Below, piece by piece: positions 25,460-38,303 of a stretch of DNA of 64,000 nt. This DNA comes from Marasmius tenuissimus (taxonomy: Eukaryota; Basidiomycota; Agaricomycetes; Agaricales; Marasmiaceae), in NCBI GenBank assembly GCA_029532415.1, contig JAQOTA010000047.1:3162001-3226000 (forward strand), written 5' to 3'. The notes below the pieces were generated by a model. That model worked only from the letters and a program-made list of their open reading frames with translations, was not told the origin of the DNA and did no database searches. The number at the start of each line of letters is the position of its first letter. Positions within the stretch are counted from its first letter, which is position 1. Position numbers and translations under genes: made by a program.

Positions 25460-27867
25460 CTACGCGATCGTCAACCGTTCAAACAGGGCACACAGCTCCT
25501 CGACATCGGGATCGTCTACACTGGTAAGTGGGCTGTCGCAATCATCGACGACTTCTTCAAGATCCTCAGGCAAAATGGATGGTACCATCGTCGGACGGAC
25601 AGTCGGATAGAGCTCGTAGCCGTTGGATGAAGTTACAGTAGTGTGCTGGGAGATTCTCGGGCTGAGATGGTCACTGGTGTCAAGCATCTCAACCCCGGAG
25701 TACGAGCTTCCTCGACGATACTCATCACCGTTACGATGAAAGGCCTACGAACAAGCTCTTATGTCAGTTTAAGATACCGGAAAAGCCAGTCGAGGACGTA
25801 CCTGATCCAGATATCCTTGGGTACCGGTCGCTCCGAGCCTATATCTTGTATCGGCCATCCAATGCTGTCCGCTGACAGCGTTTGGACTTGATTCTGCGGT
25901 ACATCCTGGCGACGAATCATTGGTATTGATACCAGTACCGAAAATCGAATTTGCCTCTGGTTCTTGCATGGTTGATCGGTATTCTGGATCAATGCCGACG
26001 ACAGATCTATCGAGATCGGTATATCCCTCGAGGTAGGTTTGGCCTGTACACAAAGGTTACGGGATGAATCAACAGCTTAGGATTGAGCCCACCTTCACAA
26101 ACATCTTCGAATCGGTCGTCGTCGTGCTGAGGTTGGAAGATCTGGTGATATCCGAGGTGTCGTGCAAAGTCGGTGGTTGTTGGGTCGAAACCTCGAAGGA
26201 GTTGATAATGATGGAGGGATTTGTAGCGGTCAGTGGACCAAGAGTATGATTTATAGCCCCAATCATTGAAGTGTAGGTTGACAGGAAGGCCGAGGTCGTG
26301 GCATGACTCAGGTGAGAGCTGAGGCTGGCCATCTTCGTAGAAGGACCAGTGGTGGAGGACGGAAGTGTTTCCATAGAGGAGAGCGGGGGGAGGTGGATAA
26401 ACAAAAAGGTAGACTGGTTGATGGGGTCGTTGTCGGCACTTGGATGGCGATGGATTGATGTTGCCATCCAACCACATCATACGAGAGACGAGTTCTGGGC
26501 GATGTTAGCTGGTGGAAGAAGGTAATGTGGAATGATGGCGCACTGAAACCCTCTCTATCATCCTCTAACAAAACTCCTTGAGCATGAAAAACACTCAATG
26601 CTCTCGAAAGCCAGGCCTTTCTCGCGTCCAACTCCAACCAAATCTCTCCATCTCCATCGAGTCGGAATCTACTCGTGGGTTCAGATAGAGCAGCCTATGA
26701 TTTTTTAGGAACGCACCTTGTCCAACCATTCTCCAAACACGTCCGATCTACGAGATTCTTCTCCAAACTCTCCCAGACGTTGTTTGCGACGGCGATGGGG
26801 GTTTTAGTCAGAGTAGAAAACACAGTCGGCATATCGACCAGGTCAGCCACGTCCACGTCATCATTACCGCTACCGATTGACCTCACAAACGCATCATCGG
26901 CTTTCTTCGACTTGAGACTCGCCAAGAACTGCAAGAAAGTCTCTTCTTCGATAAGATTGCTGGTGGATGGCAGGCCCTTGATCTCCAATATCGAATGATG
27001 TGGCATATCGCGATCTGGCCCCTCGGGACCACGGCATATCATTCCTCTGCTGGGATCCATCCACAACTCTTTGAGTTCGCAATCCCATTGAACCTGAACT
27101 TGTGTTATTCAACTTTTTCATTACGTTTTATTGGCTACTTACATGCAAGCTACAGAAGAATGCGCGCCCCATCCAGCTTAACTTGCTCGCGAAGTCCGCT
27201 AGTGGTATAAGATCTACACTGAAATTGTCAATAACCCAAGTACACCTCCCCGGTGAAAAATCATTATTTTACCATGCCAAAGAACCATAGATGGAATCGT
27301 TCCATCATCAATTGCATATACTTGAGCAAGCCCGGACGACCTAACGGATCGTCAACCCTCAAGTACTGTTGGAATTTGGCTCGACTTACAGTTGTCCTGA
27401 TAATTGTCGAAACTCCCTCTCGAATGCCTTTTGGTACAATATATTTTGGCTGCATTCAACGGAAATAGCATGCTCAACTTACCCGACGTGCATTTCGTCC
27501 GCTATAAGAGACCGCTGTAAACTCACCCCCCACCCCGATCAACTTTGCAGTACAAACTGTCTTGACCACTTCCCGTGGGCACTGGCATTCCTCCCCCGCC
27601 CAATAATGAACTTCACACGGACTACGAATTTGACAAACGTCCCGAAGCCTACAAATATGGCCTCGCTTGACATTCTCAAACTGCAAGCGGGGTTAGATCT
27701 ACGTGTGCTCACAAATGACAACGGCTCACATCGTTGAAGATAGTACGTTTCTTTTTTTCTCGTCGGGTAACTGGGTGATGGTGTATGTGCTGGTCACCAA
27801 GGACGCTATTGAACTGCCCCCGGGTAATAGAGGTCCCTTGTGCGTTATAGAAGAAAGATTGAGTCAT
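25460..27867 (-). CDS. Family gene C, uncharacterised protein, 648 aa, intact
   Basis: Exons on the minus strand: 27867-27730, 27680-27483, 27427-27390, 27340-27273, 27213-27143, 27093-26717, 26671-26544, 26494-26093, 26043-25802, 25744-25460; total 1,947 nt, in frame to TAG. All introns are GT..AG, including the one that has GC in A and B. Residues 1-46 keep the G-D-Q-H core but have a basic run (RREKKKR) in place of the second asparagine segment. Residues 47-112 have CEVH and CQC cysteines and T-A-K-L-I-G..F-T-A-V-S-Y-S-G. The core blocks W-M-D-P-S-R-G, VDRTCLENGWT and F-D-P-T-T-T-D-F-A-R-H-L-G-Y are conserved. The last 94 residues are acidic and differ entirely from the B and D tails, and no basic nuclear-type motif is seen. 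Function unknown. Confidence 0.78.
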
Positions 27868-28959
27868 TTTGGGGATTGGGGTGGGTTATGGGGAGAAGGG
27901 CTGTGGTGGTGGTGGGGAGGTCAGGAAGGGTATATGTGTGAATAGCGCCAGTCGAACACGCTGGTTACACATGTTGGAAGAAACTTCCATTCTCTTGACC
28001 ACGGCACTGGTATCCTATTATCCGAGAGTGGAAAGAGATCATCGAGATGTGATATGGTCTGGCTGACAGGACGAAATGGGGTCAGTGCGCCGTTATCGGG
28101 ATGTAAGGGTGTAGATAGCGCCAAAATAGATGCTCACAACTAAATCTTTGCCATTCCGCCTCCTCACGATCGCATAACTCATCATAACCTACTTCAACGT
28201 TTGTTTTCGTACCATCTGAGAGTACGGGGACATCCGGGGACTGTATGAGTCGTAAAAATCCGGGGCGGGGAGAAAGGTGAGTTTGGACTAACAACGCACA
28301 TTGATCATCAACTCGAGATCTGGCGCCCTTTTTAAGGCCTGTGCCGTCAATGATCACCGTATCTCACGCTAGGCGCCCTGTTTGCCGTGTCGGGTTCATG
28401 AGTTGGTGGGACCGGTTCATGAGTACCAGGTGGCAGAACATACCTTCTCACTGCCCATTTGAGCGTCTCACGATGCATAAACTCGCGCTTAAGATGCCAC
28501 TTTTTCATTCCGGGCTGATTCTATCTGTTTGAAGGCTGTTTTCGTGAAGACTGAACTGTGCAATGCCAAGGATTATCAGTATTTGTCCTAAAGTCCGTCT
28601 TTCAATCACCATTGTAACGGATCATGCTGCAAGATGTAATAATGAGAGCGGTGGTTTGTCAAATGTTAGAGAAAGATTTGGACGAGGAAAATCATAACTC
28701 ATGGATAGATAGTAAACTCCCGAACCAATGTAATACCGACTCGGACCATACTCAAGCCCTTTGATATAGATATAAAGGGCTACCTCGGGGCTGAAGTTAT
28801 TTCTCTCCGAAAAAGATTCGAGAGGTGATAAATGGTCGTTATCTTGGTCACTGGTGAGTGCCGACCAGTCGTCAAATATCCTAGCTACGATATCTTGACT
28901 TGAGTTTTGCTCGAATTGAGGCTAATTTCTTGCAACTAGCACATCAATCGGCAATTAGA

Positions 28960-29330
28960 TCACTCACTCTCTATCGGTGTGCTCCTGGATCGGGTCCTGT
29001 ATTTATCAAGAAAGTAGAGGGGGAGGAAGCGGTGAGTATAGAATCGGAAAACTCCGAGCTTGGCCGGGCAACAACTTCGGAACCGAACCGCTGTGCCGTC
29101 GGAACTATCAACTTGACCACGACTATCTCGCAGTGCATTCACTGCACTGTACTCTCACCAAACGCAGCATCATCCCTTCATTCACTCAGAAAGTCAGTCA
29201 ACGGTTGGTATAACCATTGAATGAGCATGGGGAACAAAAAGAGACAGGCTATCCCCCCCGGTGAGTCGTGAGCCCCTCCTCAGCTTGGCGACCCAGTTTA
29301 TTCTATTCCCACTCACTTTGGTTTCTGTTG
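28960..29330 (+). repeat. Dispersed repeat R3, copy 1
   Basis: Matches 49,970-50,330 in the same orientation, with shared blocks AAAGTAGAGG, GGAAAACTCCGAGCT, AGCTTGGCGA and TTTATTCTATTC. Both copies keep an overlapping open frame on the plus strand (28,900-29,220 and 49,835-50,269) over about 60 codons. That could reflect a coding origin or chance absence of stops in an old repeat. Confidence 0.6.
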
Positions 29331-29799
29331 CCATTGGCATGGCTCATTTATTTCCGCAGCACAACACTCTATCACAAGCTCAAAGAACGCGAGATTACAG
29401 CTTCAAAGTTGAAGCCACTCCTGTAGAGTTATCTATAACAGAACTGTCCCGGATCTCGGTCAAAGGAGCATCAAATTCCATCTGAACACGACCCTCTGGA
29501 GAGTGGGAGCTTGTGTCTGTTAGGAATACCAGCTGACCTGATATAAAGACGGGAACACCCGTAAAAACGGGTTTTTGTTCCGGTTCAGAGCTTATGAGAC
29601 CTCATCTCATCGAACATACAGAACATTATCCCCCCGGTCCGAGAGATACCGGACTGGAGACATATCTGCGGTTTTGAGTCTCATGAAGGTACGTTTCAGC
29701 GTATTGACGTTGACATACAGGGCACTAACATCCGCAGAAGGTTCGTATATCGAGTTTTCACGTTCACCGGGCTCGCCGCGGGGCCTGTCTAGAGTAGCG

Positions 29800-29890
29800 T
29801 ATGCCATGTGGGTCACTGTACGCTACTGGTACGCTGCTGGTACGCTACCCCGGTATTTTGATACGCGAGGTACGCTCATTGATGCATCAG
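29800..29890 (+). repeat. TACGCTA repeat cluster, left
   Basis: Contains tandem copies of an 11-bp unit GGTACGCTACT and variants, preceded by one inverted copy (GTAGCGTATGCC) near 29,791. The same unit recurs 0.7 and 1.5 kb downstream. Confidence 0.6.
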
Positions 29891-30536
29891 CATAGCCACA
29901 CTCATTTCATGCCCTCACTCGGAAAACTTCTGGTGTAGTAGAAGGGAATTTTGGTGGGACTCCCCTGCATAAAGACTCTATCGAGTTCAAGGATCAATAG
30001 GTTACCATGAAAGCTAGTGGACAGTTGGACTGAGAGGGACGCGGGACATATGCAGCGACACACTCTCAGTGAACATTACTGTTTACAGTTTCTCACGGCT
30101 GCTTTTCTGAGCAAACACACACCTCGTAAATGTAAGCGTGCATTCTTTTGGTACAAATGGTTGTCCTGACTAGCTTCGAGTGCTTTTATGCCTCAATGGA
30201 CAGACAATGGCCTCGAACAAGGCAATAGGTACTGGGGGACCCCTTTAACGATCCTATCCCTCGAACATCGACTGTGTTCCCATGATTGGGTACTCCCCTT
30301 CATCACACCACTCGAACTGCCTCGTCAAGGTAAGGTTAACAAAACCGAGATCGTTCTATCTAGGTAATACGTGCCACTCCTGAATAGATGCTCTGAGGCT
30401 CCCAATTGTATGAGAGTTCCAATGTACGGGACACTCAATCACTATACCGTGCAAGCGCGGTGAGAACGCACGCTCTTCGACCTTTAGTTACATTGTGTAC
30501 TATCATTACATACTCCGCTACTACAGGTGACCGGTG

Positions 30537-30740
30537 AAAGGTACGCCACTCTGCAAACTAAGTACGCTACATGAACGCTATGTACGCTAATGTGAACATT
30601 AGGTACGCTAGTATGAACACCTAGGTACGCAACTATGTACGCTAGGTACGCTACTTCGAATGCTAGATACGCTACTATGTACGCCACGTACGCAACTCTG
30701 TCCGCTATGTAGGCAATTGTGTACGCTACTCTGGCTGCAA
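30537..30740 (+). repeat. TACGCTA repeat cluster, central
   Basis: Seven exact TACGCTA copies and several variants (TACGCAA, TACGCCA) follow each other at spacings of about 9, 12 and 21 bp. It is a degenerate minisatellite rather than a perfect tandem array. Confidence 0.7.
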
Positions 30741-31364
30741 ATTACGTCAATCTGAGCACTTGAAACGTGAGTCTGAAGAGGAGGTCATGCAGTTATGAAT
30801 GGAAGAGCATGATGAAGATATAAGTGTGTTTCGGCACACTAGGGATTGTGAGGCATACCCACGTCACTTCAACATTACTTCAGGCACTAGATTCTTCTGT
30901 TGATTATTGCCCCACCAGCTATTTATATACGGCGCATTCCTCAGTGTTTCTGTCACCTGAAAGATCCATAGCTCAATAGGGTCTATTCTCATTTGCCTTG
31001 TATCTATAGTCTTTGGCACACTGTCAAGGCTGGGGATACTTGGTGAGACTCACCTGTTATTTCGTGTAAGAGGCTTGAGGCAGACACCTCTATCTGTATC
31101 ACGCCCAAGAATATTTAGGCGGCATTTCACCCCCGTAAGCTTCTGGACCCGTCCCTAATTTGTATCTAAGCAGAGCCAGAAGCTTCCTCCCGAGATTGTT
31201 GATGGACTTGAAAAACTTGTTGGTGAAGAACAGTCAATCTGACTCCGAGGTAAGTAGTTTCAAGAAATCACTGAAGTAGGAGCTCTTTTCAAGGCCGCAA
31301 GGGCCGATACTCGAACGAGAGGCCTCAAGAGAACAACAGTGTGGATCAGTGGCTGTACTCATTT

Positions 31365-31420
31365 GGTACGCTACTGGTACGCTACTGGTACGTCACGATA
31401 CGCCACATGGTACGTCAATT
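31365..31420 (+). repeat. TACGCTA repeat cluster, right
   Basis: Two exact GGTACGCTACT units followed by GGTACGTCACGATACGCCAC-type variants, in the same orientation as the left and central clusters. Confidence 0.6.
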
Positions 31421-31879
31421 TAGTATGCCCCTACCCGTCAGAATGAGGCTGGATAGCGCGATTGGCGCGAGAAATGCGTTGCAAATGTCTAAAAAAAGTT
31501 CCGCCGTATGTTCAATCTTGAGTTCTGAGCGCCGGTCATTGACTCTCAAGGTGCTCACAAAAGAGTATGGTACAGGCAAAGATGGGAACAAAAATGTATC
31601 GTTGGTGGCAATACTCCCATAGGACATAGCAGCGAAAGATCTAGTGCAAGTCAGTCAATTCATCTCTGTCGACTAGTAGAAACTTAACTAGAATAGCGTG
31701 GACCATTCCACTTACGAGTAGCCAACGTACCCTTGGAGACACATTATCGCCATGCGAGAAATGCTGGAATGGGTCATGAGTTACTACTAACATCTTTATA
31801 GCTCACGCGTGTAACGCACCAAGAACACTCTCTGCCCGTTCTACGGTTACCGGAGGCTCTAGTCCAGAGTGGATATAGA

Positions 31880-32072
31880 CACTGGGGGCATTTTTCTGTC
31901 AAGTAGGACATGTCGTGGTGGTGTCAAGTGGGCCAGGTCCAAGCCAAGTCCAAACAATGGTTGTTGCACCTTGGGGGGACTTAGAGAATCTTTGTTTAAT
32001 GGTCCATTTCAGGTTCAGACACACTTGACACCAACACATCATGCCCTACTTGACAGAAAAATGCCCCCAGTG
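31880..32072. mobile_element. 193-bp MITE, CACTA (EnSpm)-like
   Basis: The ends are inverted repeats of about 51 bp with roughly 46 matches. The outermost 28 bp, beginning CACTGGGGGCATTTTTCTGT, are identical in both arms. The element is flanked by AGA on each side (31,877-31,879 and 32,073-32,075), a 3-bp target duplication. CACTG termini with a 3-bp duplication are the signature of CACTA-type transposons. The interior of about 90 bp has no coding capacity. PIF/Harbinger elements also make 3-bp duplications but normally have different terminal bases. Confidence 0.8.
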
Positions 32073-34778
32073 AGAATTGCTCTGAGATTTGAAGGAGATC
32101 AAGCGCGTGAAGGGAAACTTGATGGAAAAGACACTCCCGAGTTCTTGGACGCTTCTTGAGCACGAGTAAGCCGATACGGTATAGTAAAACACATAAGCCG
32201 TATAAACATAAATGGACCTATCGATAGTGCTTGGTCTGAGACACGTGGAGAACGAATAGAACTTGAAATTTGGGTAACTTGCCGAATTCAGAAGTGACGG
32301 AGCTACGACCATCAAGTTGAACCCAGTTCTCGCTGCCTGCTCTGAGCCATGGACCAGCTGACCTGGCGACATGAGAACGAATGGGGATTAAATGGATCTA
32401 TCTCGCTGGCTTATAACAACGAGGGATAGGCCGATTCCGATTTAGACCACTGAGAACTGGTTTGTCCTCAGCAATAGGCCAAGTTTTGATGTAACCTAAA
32501 CGTGAGAGTGTTTCTTTGGATACTGATGATCCATCTTTTATGATGTGGCAGATTGATTTCAAAGCAAAGGTTGTATTTGCTCGGCTCTGTGTCACCAGCC
32601 TATGCGAGGAGATGATTGTTGCGGCTCGAGGGCCAATCATGGAGGTTGAGGGAGGTTGAGGGCATTGGTACGAGCTTGAACTCGGTAGAAATATGGATTT
32701 CTTCAATGAGATCAGAAGAGGTATGGGCGCCGGTCTCTTTGATAGTTGCTCGGTGTCTTCAAGAACTTTTGTAACGGTTCTTACTCTTCATGCAGACTCG
32801 TAAGTGTGATCTCTTTCTATTCTGGAAAATAGGCAAGGACGGCACTATGCACGAGTATGTGGTGGTAAAGATAAGAAAAGGGGTAAAAGGAGTTGAAACA
32901 CCTTAAATACCAATATGGAAAGAAAATCAAATACCCCCGTTACATGTTTTTACGATCATGATGCGAGAGATACGACATTTGAGAGATGTGTACTTGCTCA
33001 AAAACCACACTATCAAGGGGTGGCTTGTAGATCTAAGAAGAAACAGAAATGCTTGATCACTAGACAAGAAGTTCCGTCAACATATCTTTGGAAATTTAAC
33101 CCTCAGGCTATATCCAGCATACAGTGCTGTTCTACTCGACATCAGATGTGCAAACACTAGTCTGCCTTCTGTGAGAACGAGACAAGCTACGATGAGAAAC
33201 ATTGCTTTCGACCTGAGAGGTTCGTAGATACCTCTATCACTTGAGATCTAATACTTGAGATCTAATCACTGATGATGAGCGTCGGCAAAAGCCGACATTG
33301 TTCAGTCTCTCGCGGCGACCAACCATGCTACATATCAAATATATAGGTACCCAGAATAAAAACGCTTCCCTTGATATGAAGGGCGACGTGGTTGGCACTT
33401 GGGCTTTGTTCCGGGCTTCTGGGATTCAAACAGCGGCCAGTCGCGCTGACTTGGCTATGCCGCACACATTTGTTGAAATCACTGCTTATGCCCCGAGAAG
33501 CTCTCTTTTGGGAGGTTTTGCGCTTATCCGACGACAAAGAAGTGACACTTGATCTTGTGGGTCTAAATCAGATTGTTGGAGTAAAACAACACGTGGCCAA
33601 GGAACATATATCCCCTCCTAAGTTTGCTCAGCTTGAATTATACCTCAGTCAATGAGTTATTCACTGAGGATCATTTTTCTTTGGATGACCCCTCAAATGA
33701 GGATGCAACTTTGTCATCTTACAGAGTATGATACCCTTGTTTTCCACTTCGCCCAACTTGACTAGACCGGACACGGAATCGCCCTGAATATGTCTGTTGC
33801 CTGCGGATGCTTTGATGCCCTGTGAATCTTTTTGCTGATCTCTAGTGCAAGGAACACGGCACAGTCTTTACCCAATCATTGCTTCCAATCTGAATATATA
33901 TTATAGCCTTAGCTTTCTCCACCATCACTCCTGGGCCTGCTCGGGTGGCGGGCTGAGGTCTGGCCTGCTCTGTCAAAGTCAATCTTCGGTTCATATTTTT
34001 GCAGGTGGGTTCCTGTCAGACCAGCCTCGGCCTGCGTACCGAATAAGCCCTTTATATCCGATGCATCTCGGCCATTATAACAATTGGGAGTGGAGCTGTG
34101 GCGTCGTGGGCCGGTTTGCAACGGCTCAAGCGAGTAGCGATGGGTTCTCTGTTTAACAATACAGCCAAACTCCAATCTTCTGACGCCTGGTATGTACTCG
34201 AGTGATGATTCTGATTGGAATTGCTGATTCTTGTAGCCATGAAGAATGAAATTACCAAAAATCCCCAAAATCCTCACCTTTCCACCAGATTTTTGACTAC
34301 ACATATATCCTGACCATGCGCTGTTGTGATACACTCAGCAAAATGGTTTATCACTGCATCGTTTACGATTCAAAATCAACACGTCCAGGCCTGTTTAGCG
34401 GCTTGCTACATGAGTGAGATCATAATTAGTCTTATGCGAAGTCAGGATTTCTCCCCGTAACCTTCTCCACATAGGCAGAGGCTACTATTGGCACCATCGT
34501 GCTGTGTGCCGCACCTCTATCCGAGAGCCTGGCGCCCTTCTCACTCCGAGACCTCATCACAAGGAGCAAGTACAGGACCATGCATCCTTATTCATACACC
34601 TGTGGAGCACTCATCGCAATCTTTGTGGTCGCTATCATATTCGGAACATACACTTGAAGCTGGCATGCCGCTGTTTTTCGGGTGTCTAGGTATAAAAACG
34701 ATCAATCAACCACTGTTCCAGTCACCCATGGAAGCCAGACAAACCGCCAATGGCACTGGATTTTGCCAAAAGGAGGCA
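32073..34778. other. Intergenic, no convincing gene
   Basis: Frames reach 141 codons at most (33,909-34,334 minus), none recognisable. A small tandem duplication (GGTTGAGGGA) is at about 32,643-32,663 and another (TTGAGATCTAAT) near 33,240-33,265. The segment just before 34,779 should hold the promoter of the membrane-protein gene; no distinct motif was identified. Confidence 0.4.
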
Positions 34779-36307
34779 ATGCTGTGCGATATTTATCTAA
34801 GCGGGCCCATCGCTCAAACACGTGTACGTCGCTTTTGTATCTAATGAGCTACCCACGATAGACTAACATCGCAAAGGTTCTATTTTTTGTCTATGGTCTG
34901 TACAGCTTAATCCTGATGGCTCAACTAACTTGAACGATCCTAGGGATTCACCTCGTTCTTTTTGGAGCGTGCATGTCGGTGCTCGCCAGACGCAAAGGAA
35001 ATCAGTTGCTCATCCACCGCTTCTGCATTGTCATTCTCTATGCCTTGTCAACTACAAGTGTTGCAATCAACACATACAGTGAAGATCTTGATGTAGATTA
35101 CTCCAGGAGATTGGGCAAACCTGACCTACTCGAGCTCTATGTTAGCCAACGCAGTCGTATCATGTACGCTCTGCAGGCCCTCACCGTCACATCTAAGTAC
35201 GTCTCTGTACATGTAACCTACAGTTCCACTGAGATTGACTTTGCCTTGTAGCCTGATCACAGATGCCATCTTGGTACGTTGTTCTTCGAACTTAACAATG
35301 ACTCCCAGCCCACTGTCACACCTCTTCTGTCGGGCAGCTTTGGAGATGTTTTCTAGTTTGGGGACGTCGGATTCGTGTGGTCATTTTTCCAATCTTTTTC
35401 TCCATTACCGTCAATAGTAAGTGATACCCTTTGCACAACCTCATTTGACAGCTTTGTTAATGGGAGTGCAGCCTTGGGCTTTCTGACATTGGTCAACATC
35501 TCTGCAGTTTCAAACCTGGGGGCAGTAGATTTTTATACCATCAGAAGTGACAACAAAGACCTCACGCCTAGTCCAAATTCTGTCATGCTTCTATGCTTCA
35601 CTATTGGGAGTGTGTGTAACAATCTGCTGCTGACTGCTATGATAGGTGATCAGGTCCCGTTTTCGATACTTGTGTAGACCAGATAGTCTGACGATGCTCT
35701 CAACAGCTGGACGAATATTCTACATCAGCAGAGAAGTCGCAAGCCTCAGGAAGCGACCGATAGCCGGGATGTACAAGACACTCATTCATGCGTCGTGAGT
35801 GGACAGTCATTGGGGTTGAGCTTTGTGACTCAAGCAAATAAAGGGTCGAATCGGGGCTATTATACCCAGTGGTACTCGCTGGATACACCACCTCCTTGAT
35901 TTTGTCATATGAGCTTGTCCTCCATGATGGCCTGGCATCTCCGTTCATACGTGCAAATATTGCCTGTGAAATTTTGTATTCTTGCTTTATCCCAATAATG
36001 GTGAGCACCGGGTTGCTGATGCAGGATCACGAATGCTGATCGATAACATACGTAGGGAATCGCCTCGACTTTGATTATTGTTCGCTCAGCACTAGGGATC
36101 GCGATTAACGACGAAAAATCCTTCAAGCTGACTGTCTTAGGGGGCAGAGATGGAAACGAGGGAAGTCGGGGGATAGTTCACAGTATTATCCAAATACTCG
36201 GGCGCGGCGAGTCGACGGTGGATCGGGAGGAGATGGGCCTCGGAGATGTGGCGGGTAATGAGAAACAGGAAGAGACAAACGGGAGAATGGGCCAAGATTC
36301 CGTATAG
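34779..36307 (+). CDS. Seven-transmembrane fungal membrane protein, uncharacterised, 370 aa
   Basis: Exons: 34779-34823, 34877-34895, 34944-35196, 35252-35273, 35338-35420, 35452-35645, 35707-35794, 35844-36000, 36056-36307; they sum to 1,113 nt with no internal stop. Predicted helices, in order: VLFFVYGIHLVLFGACMSV; a LLIHRFCIVILYAL stretch; LTVTSNLITDAILLWRC; IRVVIFPIFFSITV; LLCFTIGSVCNNLLLTAMI then AGRIFYISR; LLYPVVLAGYTTSLIL; and IACEILYSCFIPIMGIAST. An ITDAILLWRCFLVW block after helix 3 and a G-R-I-F/W-Y-I-S-R block after helix 5 are typical of a large, uncharacterised basidiomycete membrane family that looks like a seven-helix receptor or sensor. The C-terminal ~55 residues are polar and presumably cytosolic. 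Uncertain points: the true start (the chosen ATG leaves 15 residues before the first intron) and the exon 5 donor, where GTGATA was preferred over GTAAGT to keep frame. Confidence 0.75.
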
Positions 36308-38303
36308 GTGACCATTATGCACGAATTCCGATACTCCTGCCGATTCGAGTTTTTGTTATTCTCGAAAGCTTTATTTGACATGCTCTTTTTACCGGTCTTG
36401 AACCTGATGTTGCGACTTGTTGTAAACAGAGATGGTTTCCTCTGTCGCAAAAAGGATCAGAAACCTTCTGTGGCCAGATGATGTAACCTTCGTAGGCTGC
36501 CTCACGTTATATTCCCTCGCCACTCAGACTCCTCTCTTCACGTAGAGATTCATGGCAAAGGCCGTTCGCCGACCGCCGAGTGCGACGGCAGAATTAATAA
36601 GTGATCGCACCATGAGACGTGTTCGACCATGCCTGACGTCAACAGGTACTGATGGGCTTCTCAACAGTGTCGCTCCCGATGCCAAATCAACGCCCTTATA
36701 TGCATTCATTTGGTGCCCAGCCATTCAATACACTTGTTATCTCGAACCTTGGGTACCAAAGCCCTCCCTTATTTAGTCTGCATTCAGCTACCTTACCAAG
36801 CGTGAATCTCCCAGGATTTTTGGTCAATCAGCTACCTACACCAAGAATAAAGAGCTGTAATCATAGCTACAGCGTATCTCCTCGAGAATCGAAATCGGGG
36901 GAAGAGTATTGTTACCCTTGGCAGACGAGCTCGCGAGGGAACAAAGTTCTGTGAGTCATTTCGCACGTGAGGCTACTCTCATGATTTGAGTGACTGATAG
37001 TCAACCCTCAGGTTTGTTTAGTACTTCGTTGCGGGTTGAAGGTACCAAACTCCGAACCGGGGCAAAGAAGATAGTTCTCTTACACAACGCTTCGCTCGGG
37101 GTCAAGCTGATCACTGAATACTGCGACACTACGGATCGTTGATGGTTCCACAGACGTCACACAAATACTTGTACCTCGCCGGACTTTAAGGTCATTATCA
37201 ATTGGATGCCCTTTCGACCGTACAGTATATGAGCTGTCTGACTCGTCCAGCAATTGCTTATCGGGAGGACCTTGGTGAATATACACGGGCTTGCTAGAGC
37301 CTTGGCGAGGCTGAACATGTCTAGAGCTCGAGAGTGGAAAAGCATGGCGATAGATCCTGGGAAAAGGATTTGATCGCTCCAACATCGAGCGAAACGTGAC
37401 CAGAACAAAATTCCAGTTACATGGAAAGGTGAATGGGCAAACTTGCGACTTTCGCTATGATCCAGTCTCATTCCTCCCTCAAAACTAGTCCGATGAGTGA
37501 ATACTGCAAGATGACATCCAACCATTTCATTTGAGCCTGAATATCTCACTGACACGGCGTTCATCTATCGCCGTCAACGTGATGCATCATGCTGTCAGAT
37601 AGCTATATATCTACGGTATGCCCTGATGATAGACTGGTCTCATCGGCAAGACAACGGTACGTAGAAACACATGAGATATGTGACTGGATAGCTGTTCCAG
37701 GTTTGTCCTCATACACGTACTAATCAGCTGTTGCTTCCAGACATCATATCAATCATGTTCAAAGCTGCCCCGGTCGGGTTATTACCATACACACCCGAGA
37801 GACTGGACGAAAACCTCCACGGATCGAAATCTTCCAGTACAAATAAGACTTCCGGATTTTTTAACTGACTTAATATAGCGTCTCGTGAGGTAGACTCGGA
37901 TCTCGAAGTTGGGACTATTGCCCGACGCTGGCATAACAGGCATTCACCTACGTCTCGGGAAAAACCACTCGTTGCGGTATACTGACGTGGATACTTCCAT
38001 TCTCCAGGGCTCCAGCAGTGCTAGATTGTCCTGCGGTTTCTCTCTGCGTAGTCTGTATCTCAAGATAATGACTTTCCCGAAATGGTTCGTTTATTCGTGT
38101 ACAAACTCAAGTAGGACAGTCATTTTCGTGACACCAAGGCTAGAATATTGTTCGTATATATATATTGAAAGGTACTACAAAACCCCTCGAAACGGACATC
38201 AGCCAGTAATGTATTGTACTAGAACTACAGGAAACACGAGAATGAGAATTGAACATAGATATAAGCACATATCGAGCGACATAAGTTCGAGGTATCGGCG
38301 ACA
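36308..38303. other. Intergenic, no convincing gene
   Basis: Overlapping minus frames at 37,080-37,385 and 37,157-37,564 (101 and 135 codons) could belong to one decayed gene shifted in frame, but nothing in them is recognisable. No repeats shared with the rest of the window were seen. Confidence 0.4.

Larger units (their letters stand above)
27868..31879. other. Intergenic, dispersed repeats and TACGCTA clusters
   Basis: No gene is supported. It holds repeat R3 (28,960-29,330), three clusters of TACGCTA-type repeats (29,800-29,890, 30,537-30,740, 31,365-31,420), and an 8-bp-stem hairpin near 28,755-28,785 (AGCCCTTT..AAAGGGCT). The 67-codon minus frame at 30,484-30,687, with recurring V-A-Y-L, is just the translation of the repeat. 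Confidence 0.5.

Noticed and set aside
30484..30687. Protein with V-A-Y-L repeats
   Set aside because: It is the translation of the TACGCTA repeat cluster.
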